This document shows positions 1-5,540 of a stretch of 9,015 nucleotides of DNA, piece after piece. How positions within the stretch are numbered: the first letter of the stretch is position 1; each line of letters starts with the position of its first letter. The translations under genes were made by a program, and so were the position numbers. The notes under the pieces were generated by a model. That model saw only the letters and a program-made list of their open reading frames with translations, was not told the origin of the DNA and did not search any database. The stretch is from Verrucomicrobiales bacterium (GTDB lineage: Bacteria; Verrucomicrobiota; Verrucomicrobiia; Verrucomicrobiales; DEV007), in assembly GCA_002696885.1 (NCBI GenBank), contig NZSO01000040.1, forward strand, positions 1 through 9,015, read 5' to 3'.

Positions 1-137
1 ACTGCTGAGAGCAGGAAAAAAATAATAGTTAACCAAAAGAATAGAGATCCTGGTTCGAAAAAACCTGTTGGAGCTCCGCCAGTTTGGACAATTTCTATGG
101 CTTTTTGCTTTGGGTTCGCTATTCCTAATAAGTTCAT
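1..137 (-). CDS. Partial membrane-protein ORF downstream of serS (N-terminal 45 residues, continues off the left edge)
   Basis: Reading the minus strand from an ATG at 137-135, the frame stays open for 45 codons to the window edge, so only the N-terminus is visible. The protein starts MNLLGIANPKQKAIEIVQTG. After a Gly/Pro-containing stretch and the residues EPGS (about 28-31) comes a very hydrophobic run (about 32-45, LFFWLTIIFFLLSA) that looks like a membrane segment or signal anchor. It lies 87 bases downstream of the serS stop on the same strand, so it may be co-transcribed with serS. No good Shine-Dalgarno sits directly before the ATG; an AGGAG lies about 25 bases upstream, too far to be convincing. 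I do not recognise the family. The open frame and membrane-like composition support a real gene, but a chance ORF of this length cannot be excluded. Confidence 0.45.
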   Translation of the reverse strand, partial: MNLLGIANPKQKAIEIVQTGGAPTGFFEPGSLFFWLTIIFFLLSA

Positions 138-193
138 CTTTAAATCAATTCAGAAATGGTACTTTCTCCTAAGTTTTGCTGATGTCCAGTCAC

Positions 194-210
194 TAAAAAA
201 GTATTTTTTA
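194..210. terminator. Possible weak hairpin just after serS
   Basis: Fifteen bases beyond the serS stop is a near-perfect inverted repeat: TAAAAAA, loop GTA, TTTTTTA. It would place a T-run in the RNA of either strand. The stem is made only of A-T pairs, so it would be weak, and serS may read through into the next ORF. It could also be simple AT-rich sequence. Confidence 0.2.
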
Positions 211-224
211 ATTACTAAGTGAGA

Positions 225-1505
225 TTATTTGGGTGCCTGAATTATGGTATTGCCAAAATAAGGCTGTAAAGCCTCAGGAATATCTATACCTCCATCATCG
301 CGTTGATAAGTTTCAATAAGTGCCACGTACAATCTCGGAAGAGCTGTACCTGAACCGTTTAAAGTATGAGCGAAAAGATTTTTTCCAGCCTCATCTTTAA
401 ATCTTAATCTCATTCTTCTTGCCTGATAATCCTCAAAATTTGAACAGCTGGAAACTTCCAAATATTCATTTTGTCCTGGCGCCCAAACTTCGAGATCATA
501 AGTTTTAGCGGCACTAAACCCAAGGTCACCTGTACATAGCTCAATGCGACGATAGTGCAAACCCAGTGTCTCTAATATACATTCAGCATCTTCAGTAAGG
601 GATTCAAGTTCATCATATGATTGATCAGGATGAACAATTTTTACGAGTTCAACCTTATCGAATTGATGCATTCGAATGAGGCCACGATTTCCGGTTCCTG
701 CAGAACCTGCCTCTCTTCTAAAGCAGGGAGTATGAGCGGTATATTTGATTGGAAGTTCCTCCTCTGAAAGAATCTTTTCTCTCTCGATATTAGTAACTGG
801 CACCTCTGCTGTTGGAGCAAGAAACATTTGGTTTTCCTCAATACCATACATGTCTTCCTCAAATTTAGGCAATTGCCCAGTTCCCACCATACAGTTTCTA
901 TCAACCACGTAGGGTGGACTAATTTCGGTGTATCCTCTTTCGTTGGTTTGCTTATCGAGTAAGAATTGAATTAAGGAACGCTGAAGTTTTGCTCCTTCTC
1001 CTCGAAATAATGCAAAACCACTGCCTGCAATTTTTGAGGCAGCATCAAAATCAATCAACCCCAACCTTTCTGCAATTTGTACATGATTTTCTTTATCTTC
1101 ACTATGAGGAATTTTATTACCCCACTCCTTAATCACTGGGTTGGAATTTTCATCAGCTCCAATAGGACATTTGTCGTGAGGGAGATTGGGAATAGATAAT
1201 AGAAGATTTTTTTGAGTGTCATCGGCTTCATCGACCTCTTCAGAAAGTTTTTTTAAGCGAACACCTATTTCTCGCACAGCCGACTCAACCTCAGTTGTGT
1301 CTTCGCCTGCCTTTTTTCTTTGTCCAATTTCTTTGGATTTTGCATTTCTCTCTCCCTGAAGAGATTGTTTCTCGGTCTCGATTGAGCGACGCTTTTCATC
1401 GCAACCAAGAAGAGAATCAATGAGCTCATTGGCCTCCACGTTACGAGTTTGAAGGCGTTCCTTAATTATTTCAGGTTCTTGGCGAATGCGTTTGATGTCT
1501 AGCAT
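225..1505 (-). CDS. serS: Seryl-tRNA synthetase
   Basis: Cytoplasmic class II aminoacyl-tRNA synthetase that activates serine with ATP and charges tRNA-Ser; its product also feeds selenocysteine synthesis where that pathway exists. At 426 residues it has the usual bacterial length. The N-terminus MLDIKRIRQEPE is the classical SerS start. Residues about 30-105 form the charged, helical two-stranded coiled coil that contacts the long variable arm of tRNA-Ser. The catalytic core follows: PTAEVPV at 231-237 (serine-binding TxE), motif 2 around FRREAGSAGTGNRG (262-275) followed by HQFDKVE (280-286), EVSSCSNFEDYQARR (350-364), and motif 3 NGSGTALPRLYVALIE (383-398) with its conserved Arg391. Motif 3 reads TALPR where E. 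coli has LAVGR, a variant I regard as lineage-specific and not damaging. No Shine-Dalgarno is visible before the ATG, but the family-typical N-terminus fixes the start. Confidence 0.98.
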   Translation of the reverse strand: MLDIKRIRQEPEIIKERLQTRNVEANELIDSLLGCDEKRRSIETEKQSLQGERNAKSKEIGQRKKAGEDTTEVESAVREIGVRLKKLSEEVDEADDTQKNLLLSIPNLPHDKCPIGADENSNPVIKEWGNKIPHSEDKENHVQIAERLGLIDFDAASKIAGSGFALFRGEGAKLQRSLIQFLLDKQTNERGYTEISPPYVVDRNCMVGTGQLPKFEEDMYGIEENQMFLAPTAEVPVTNIEREKILSEEELPIKYTAHTPCFRREAGSAGTGNRGLIRMHQFDKVELVKIVHPDQSYDELESLTEDAECILETLGLHYRRIELCTGDLGFSAAKTYDLEVWAPGQNEYLEVSSCSNFEDYQARRMRLRFKDEAGKNLFAHTLNGSGTALPRLYVALIETYQRDDGGIDIPEALQPYFGNTIIQAPK

Positions 1506-1732
1506 GGAGACAGATTAGAGAGTTGATTCTTGTGTAATAAAATCGTTGATTTGGACGATAAAAAAACCAAAAAATAAAACAATTAAATTCTCTAAAACTT
1601 AATCCTTTTTTTAATTAATACAGGAAAATTTGTCCAAATAGTTAGTAGGGTTCTATGATTATTTATCTAGGAGCTTTTAAAGTTTCTTTGGAATTGTGCT
1701 TGGTAGTTGTTTTTCTTCAATAAAATGGGTAA
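1506..1732. other. Divergent intergenic region between serS and the membrane-protein operon
   Basis: A 227-base, strongly AT-rich gap between divergently transcribed genes. It should hold promoters for both directions. A right-facing promoter candidate is listed separately. Toward serS only weak matches are seen (for example TTGTTT, 16 bases, TATCGT on the minus strand), which I do not annotate. TTGGAC at 1551-1556 and GTCCAA at 1632-1637 form an inverted pair about 75 bases apart; this may be chance. An AGGAG at 1669-1673 lacks a long downstream ORF. No T-box, riboswitch or tRNA is recognisable. Confidence 0.6.
1630..1659 (+). promoter_or_regulatory. Candidate sigma70-type promoter for the 1733-4940 operon
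   Basis: TTGTCC (-35 like, 4 of 6 to TTGACA) at 1630-1635 and TATGAT (-10 like, 5 of 6 to TATAAT) at 1654-1659 are separated by 18 bases. Transcription would start near 1666 and leave a leader of about 65 bases before the TTG start at 1733. In such AT-rich sequence a match of this quality can arise by chance, and the strandedness relative to serS is the main support. Confidence 0.4.
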
Positions 1733-2770
1733 TTGAAGATCTTGTCACAGGAAAGGAAATACACCAAAGAGTTTAAGACCAAATTATTTGTTTGGTTCAT
1801 TGGCTTTCTTTCGGGATTTGCATCCGCCATTAATTCTGAGGCATCATCAGGCCAGGACCCAAGGGCTAATGTTCTTATCCTAAAAATATTTGTATTTGGT
1901 TTTCTTGGAGGGGTGTTGTTTTTATTTATTAGAAAAATTTTAATTTCAATTTCTCAAAGATTAAAATCGAATGACTCAAACTTGGAGAGGTTTAAAGAAA
2001 ATAGTAAGTGGCCGTTCATTCTATTTTTAAGTTCTTTTCTCGGAGCTTGGGGGGTTCAATTTAATATCATTACTACCGGATTTATTTGGATTTTATTTCT
2101 CTTGAGTCAGTTTTATGTCTTGAATCATTCAACGGATGGATTGGCTTATAGAACTATAAGGTTATCAAAATCAATACTTGCTGGACTGTTTATGCTTTCG
2201 GGTATTGCGGCACTTGTTTATCAAGTGGTTTGGCAAAGACTTTTATTTACCCTTTTTGGAGTAAACATAGAATCAGTAACGCTAATCGTTTCGATTTTTA
2301 TGTTTGGCTTGGGAGTGGGTGCTTTTGCCGGAGGTTGGCTATCTGAAAAATTTGCAAAAAAATTGCCAGAGCTTTTTTTATGGGTTGAAGTGGCTATTGC
2401 CTTATTTGGTTTTGTAAGTATCCCCTTAATTGATCTAGTGGGTCAGATCGCATCAGAAATGAATACTGCTGGGATCGGTGCAGCGGTTTACTTAGTACTT
2501 TTCTTTCCAACGCTCTGCATGGGAGCCACATTGCCTATTCTTGTTGCTTATTTACATAAGGAAAATACAAAGCTTGGCTCTTCGGTAGGTCTTTTGTACA
2601 CATTTAACACCATTGGGTCAGCACTCGCGTGTTTTTTAACTGCTGGCATCCTTTTTCGATTCTTGGGATTAACTGGTTCTGTATGGTTTGCAGCTAGCTG
2701 CAACCTCTTAACAGGAGCCCTGGTTTTCATATATTGTAAAAGTATAAAATCTAATCAAAGCAGCATATGA
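1733..2770 (+). CDS. Multi-pass membrane protein, N-terminal half of a split 'fused MFS/spermidine synthase'-type protein
   Basis: A 345-residue, almost wholly hydrophobic inner-membrane protein with about ten predicted helices and no soluble catalytic domain. From residue 153 on it matches what I know of the N-terminal part of spermidine-synthase-like membrane proteins: MLSGIAALVYQVVWQRLL (153-170), a glycine-rich helix FGLGVGAFAGGWLSE (191-205), and TLCMGATLPIL (260-270) followed by SSVGLLYTFNTIGSA (283-297). Residues 1-147 are an extra N-terminal block with about four more hydrophobic segments (about 18-35, 48-68, 95-109, 112-130) that I do not recognise. The start is uncertain: a TAA precedes the TTG at 1733, no in-frame ATG occurs before residue 153, and only a weak GGGT stands upstream; TTG at 1742 is an alternative. 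The stop overlaps the next gene's ATG by 4 bases (ATGA), so the two are probably translationally coupled and act together. Function unknown; transport or SAM-dependent modification at the membrane is inference. Confidence 0.8.
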   Translation: MKILSQERKYTKEFKTKLFVWFIGFLSGFASAINSEASSGQDPRANVLILKIFVFGFLGGVLFLFIRKILISISQRLKSNDSNLERFKENSKWPFILFLSSFLGAWGVQFNIITTGFIWILFLLSQFYVLNHSTDGLAYRTIRLSKSILAGLFMLSGIAALVYQVVWQRLLFTLFGVNIESVTLIVSIFMFGLGVGAFAGGWLSEKFAKKLPELFLWVEVAIALFGFVSIPLIDLVGQIASEMNTAGIGAAVYLVLFFPTLCMGATLPILVAYLHKENTKLGSSVGLLYTFNTIGSALACFLTAGILFRFLGLTGSVWFAASCNLLTGALVFIYCKSIKSNQSSI

Positions 2771-4371
2771 CTCAACCGCATTCCAGAATATATAGGCAAT
2801 CATCTGCTTTGATTATGGCTTTTTTTGTAGGAGCCATATCTCTTTCTCAAGAAATTATTTGGGTCAGAATTTTGAGTTTTTCATCAGCTGGGGCACCCAC
2901 CACTTTTGCTCATACTCTTGGCAGTTTTTTAATTGGAATTGCCATTGGAGCAATGATTGGACGGCGTGTATGTAATTACCCAAAAGATTTTCTTTCATGG
3001 TCAGCATGGATGTTAGTGCTTTGTTCGTTCTTTTTCTACATATCGTTACCCCTTGCAGCTAAGATTAATTTGTGGGGACTTTATACACCTATTTTATTCT
3101 TAGTTTGTATTACTGCGGTAATTTCTGGTGGTATATTTCCTGTTGTCTGCCAAATAGCAGGATCTCAGGGATCAGTTGGAAAATCAGTTTCACTAGTTTA
3201 TCTAATTAATATTATAGGAGCCACGTTCGGTTCTCTGATTACAGGATTCTACCTTTTAGATAAGTTCCCCTTAACTAAAGCTGCTACAATTATCTTTGTT
3301 GCGGGACTAATCGGTTCTCTTCTTATTTTATTTTTTAATAGAGGAAATGATAAACGAGTTTTAACAACAAGGTTAGTTCCAATTATTTCCCTGGTCTTCA
3401 TTAGCCTCTTTTTTGGCGATAAAATGTTTTATGGGTTTTTAGAGAATCTCCAATATGAAAAGAAGTATCCGAGGACTCAGCTTTTTAAACAAATTGTCGA
3501 AAACAGAAGTGGTATTATAACGGTTGATGAGGCCACTTCTCCCGGAGACGCTGACATTGTTTATGGTGGTGGTATTTATGATGGACGATATGCTATTGAT
3601 CCAGGGTCTCCTAATGGAATATATCGATGCTATATGGTTGCCGCTCTTCATAGAGAGCCTGAAGATGTTTTAGAAATCGGTTTTAGTAGTGGTTCATGGG
3701 CCGCAGCATTGATCAAACATGAAGCAGTAAAAAAATTAAAAGTTATCGAAATTAATAATGGATACCTAGAAGTTATCGAAAATTATCCAGAACATAAAAA
3801 ACTACTAAGTAACCCAAAAGTTGATATAGAAATTAACGATGGAAGACGTTGGTTAAGAGTCCAGCCAGATGACAGAAAGTTTGATTTTATGTTGATGAAT
3901 ACAACGTTTCATTGGCGCAGTCATGCAACAAATCTTCTGTCCGTAGAATTCTTAGAATTATGTAAAAGCCACCTAAAATCTGGTGGGGTTGTTTTTTATA
4001 ATACCACCGGAAGTGATGAAGTGGTTAGGACAGCAGCCGAAGTTTTTAATTATGTTACCATGGTTGGAAATTTTGTAGCGGCTTCCGATAGCCCATTTAA
4101 TATTACTCCTGAGGAGAGACGAGCGAACTTGCTCCGCTTTAAAGATTCTGACGGCGTGCCTACTTTTACCAGAAAAGATGAATTTAAGAATGAATTGGAT
4201 AGGCTTGTAAAAATGCCACTCCCTGAATTAGGAGAAAAGCTGAGAAATTCTTCAAACTTGCAGGTCATAACAGATGATAATATGGCCTGTGAATATCCGA
4301 GAAGAAGAAGTTACTGGATCGAGCCCAGCAATAGTTGGGGAAATATGTTACGCAATTTAAGAAGGAATTGA
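2767..4371 (+). CDS. Membrane protein with C-terminal spermidine synthase-like (SAM-binding) domain
   Basis: 534 residues. The N-terminal part (about 13-218) is a membrane module of about seven helices whose landmarks repeat those of the preceding protein: SQEIIWVRIL (27-36), GIAIGAMIGRR (57-67), SGGIFP (120-125) and KSVSLVYLINIIGA (139-152). The rest is a soluble spermidine-synthase-like Rossmann domain: SGIITVDE (248-255), YGGGIYDGRYAID (266-278), the SAM loop VLEIGFSSGS (301-310), the acidic strand end VIEIN (326-330, Glu328), NDGRRWL (357-363, Asp358), then FDFMLMNTTFHWRSHATNLL (372-391) and LKSGGVVFYNTT (403-414), ending with ITDDN (501-505). True spermidine synthases have Asp-x-x-Asp where this protein reads Asn-Thr-Thr-Phe, so classical aminopropyl transfer is doubtful. 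ATG overlaps the upstream stop; no strong Shine-Dalgarno, which fits coupling. Substrate unknown. Confidence 0.85.
   Translation: MTQPHSRIYRQSSALIMAFFVGAISLSQEIIWVRILSFSSAGAPTTFAHTLGSFLIGIAIGAMIGRRVCNYPKDFLSWSAWMLVLCSFFFYISLPLAAKINLWGLYTPILFLVCITAVISGGIFPVVCQIAGSQGSVGKSVSLVYLINIIGATFGSLITGFYLLDKFPLTKAATIIFVAGLIGSLLILFFNRGNDKRVLTTRLVPIISLVFISLFFGDKMFYGFLENLQYEKKYPRTQLFKQIVENRSGIITVDEATSPGDADIVYGGGIYDGRYAIDPGSPNGIYRCYMVAALHREPEDVLEIGFSSGSWAAALIKHEAVKKLKVIEINNGYLEVIENYPEHKKLLSNPKVDIEINDGRRWLRVQPDDRKFDFMLMNTTFHWRSHATNLLSVEFLELCKSHLKSGGVVFYNTTGSDEVVRTAAEVFNYVTMVGNFVAASDSPFNITPEERRANLLRFKDSDGVPTFTRKDEFKNELDRLVKMPLPELGEKLRNSSNLQVITDDNMACEYPRRRSYWIEPSNSWGNMLRNLRRN
4362..4366 (+). promoter_or_regulatory. 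Ribosome binding site supporting the ATG at 4371 of the DHFR gene
   Basis: AAGGA stands 4 bases before the ATG at 4371, which itself overlaps the upstream stop as TGATG. Spacing is slightly short, but it is the only Shine-Dalgarno near the candidate starts. It favours 4371 over the TTG at 4335 and over the internal ATG at 4404, which has none at a useful distance. Confidence 0.55.
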
Positions 4372-4940
4372 TGAATAAAGGGGAATATCAACTCCGTGTG
4401 TCAATGATTGTGGCAGTTGATAATAATTATCTCATGGGTAGTGATAATGGTGGCCTTCCATGGAAAGGAATAGAAAAAGACAAAAACCATTTCAGGAAAT
4501 ACGTTGCATCAAAAACTCTTCTTGTTGGCAGAAAAACCTTTGAAGAAATGGATGGATGGTTTCAGGAACATCATACTCCATATGTATTAACTCGGAGGAT
4601 AGGATATCAAACAAACTCTCACACTCATGTATTCAATGAAATTCAGGATGCGATTGATTATGCAAAGGAAAAAACTGTTGAAGAAATAGTTGTTTGCGGA
4701 GGTTCTGAGATTTATCGCCTAGCTCTCCAATATACGACGACTATTATTTTAACGATCCTTGATAGTTGTTTTAGAGTTGGAGGAGAACCCAAATTTTTTC
4801 CATCGATTGAGGAATTGAAATCATTCGGTTTTGAAAAATATAAAGAGGAGTATTTTAAACCATCAGTTCAAAATGAAGTTGGAATGTCTATAATATGGCT
4901 AAACCGTGATCGTCATTTAGTACCTGGTTTGCGAAAATAA
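4371..4940 (+). CDS. folA: Dihydrofolate reductase
   Basis: Cytoplasmic enzyme that reduces dihydrofolate to tetrahydrofolate with NADPH, supplying one-carbon units for thymidylate, purines and methionine. With the start at 4371 the protein has 189 residues, a little longer than the roughly 160 of E. coli FolA. Family landmarks in order: MIVAVDNNYLMG (12-23), GGLPW (27-31, Met20-loop region), Asp37 with Phe41 (KDKNHF, aligned by me to catalytic Asp27 and Phe31 of E. coli), VGRKTFEEM (52-60, NADPH site), LTRR (73-76), and VVCGGSEIY (107-115). Cys109 stands where many relatives have Ile (IGGAEIY). The stretch GGEPKFFP replaces the common GDTxFP. It starts inside the stop of the spermidine-synthase-like gene, so it is co-transcribed and probably coupled. 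ATG 4404 would give a more canonical N-terminus but lacks a ribosome site. No thymidylate synthase gene is seen next to it. Confidence 0.9.
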   Translation: MNKGEYQLRVSMIVAVDNNYLMGSDNGGLPWKGIEKDKNHFRKYVASKTLLVGRKTFEEMDGWFQEHHTPYVLTRRIGYQTNSHTHVFNEIQDAIDYAKEKTVEEIVVCGGSEIYRLALQYTTTIILTILDSCFRVGGEPKFFPSIEELKSFGFEKYKEEYFKPSVQNEVGMSIIWLNRDRHLVPGLRK

Positions 4941-5037
4941 TTTATCATTCGCGTGAGAGTCTGGTATGCCCAAGAGAGGGGCAGTGGTAAGGCGATGGTT
5001 CAGTTGCTACAGAACAAATAGCCTATAAAGTATTGAA

Positions 5038-5529
5038 ATGAATCATCTGTATACTCTTCTAATTATTGTTCTATTCGTTGGCTGTTCTGAAAATACAAGA
5101 ACTCAAAGCGATGGAGAAAATTCTGAGGTTAATGACTCGAAGCTTGTGGACTCAAGTTATACTCCCAAGGAAGGAGCGGTTGATATGAAAACATTAGATT
5201 TAAACCCAGAGGGGCTATTTTGTTTGAAGGGATCAGATGTGCCTTATACTGGAAAAACATTTTCATTATGGCCTAATGGCAAAGTCGAAGCAGAAGGAAG
5301 TTTAAAAAATGGACGGCCCGATGGATTTACAACTTTTTGGTATGATTCTGGCGAAAAGGCCGGTGAAGGTACCTATAAAGATAATAAACGTGATGGTAAA
5401 CTTATTGAGTGGCACAAGAACGGAAACAAAAAAATGGAGCAAAATTTTGATGCCGGAAATCTTCTTTCGAACAAGTTCTGGGATAAAGAAGGCAATGAGG
5501 TTGATAGTTATGAGGATGCGAATAAATAA
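5038..5529 (+). CDS. Lipoprotein with MORN/YwqK-type repeats
   Basis: 163 residues. A short N-terminal hydrophobic segment (4-15) ends in a lipobox-like LFVGC with Cys16 as the likely lipidated residue; Phe at the -3 position is not ideal. A polar linker (17-55) follows. Residues about 58-153 hold three to four short repeats of the 'NGK...G..KNG..DG....W' kind: YTGKTFSLWPNGKVEAEG (70-87), LKNGRPDGFTTFWYDSGEKA (89-108), YKDNKRDGKLIEWHKNGNKK (113-132), and a more decayed copy around 135-153. Databases often call such proteins 'YwqK family antitoxin', but no toxin partner is visible and the repeats are better read as a beta-rich surface or periplasmic scaffold of unknown role. It begins 97 bases after the DHFR stop and ends 11 bases before the stop of the convergent pbpC. 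The Shine-Dalgarno is poor; the signal peptide supports the ATG at 5038. Confidence 0.8.
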   Translation: MNHLYTLLIIVLFVGCSENTRTQSDGENSEVNDSKLVDSSYTPKEGAVDMKTLDLNPEGLFCLKGSDVPYTGKTFSLWPNGKVEAEGSLKNGRPDGFTTFWYDSGEKAGEGTYKDNKRDGKLIEWHKNGNKKMEQNFDAGNLLSNKFWDKEGNEVDSYEDANK

Positions 5530-5540
5530 TTCGCTTATCC

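Noticed and set aside
641..904. Small minus-strand ORF inside serS
   Set aside because: It is a frame-shifted shadow of highly conserved serS coding sequence.
1688..1723. Possible leader peptide (TTG start after AGGAG at 1669-1673) upstream of the membrane-protein operon
   Set aside because: It has only 11 codons, a non-ATG start, a long Shine-Dalgarno spacing of 14 bases and no attenuator-like hairpins.
3739..3784. Direct repeat of about 12 bases (AAGTTATCGAAA-like) about 32 bases apart
   Set aside because: It lies inside the spermidine-synthase-like domain and encodes the similar pieces KVIEI and EVIEN; a coincidence of coding sequence in AT-rich DNA is the simplest explanation.
5004..5029. 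Promoter for the lipoprotein gene (TTGCTA ... TATAAA)
   Set aside because: The spacer is only 14 bases and the transcript would start at or almost at the ATG; too poor to annotate.
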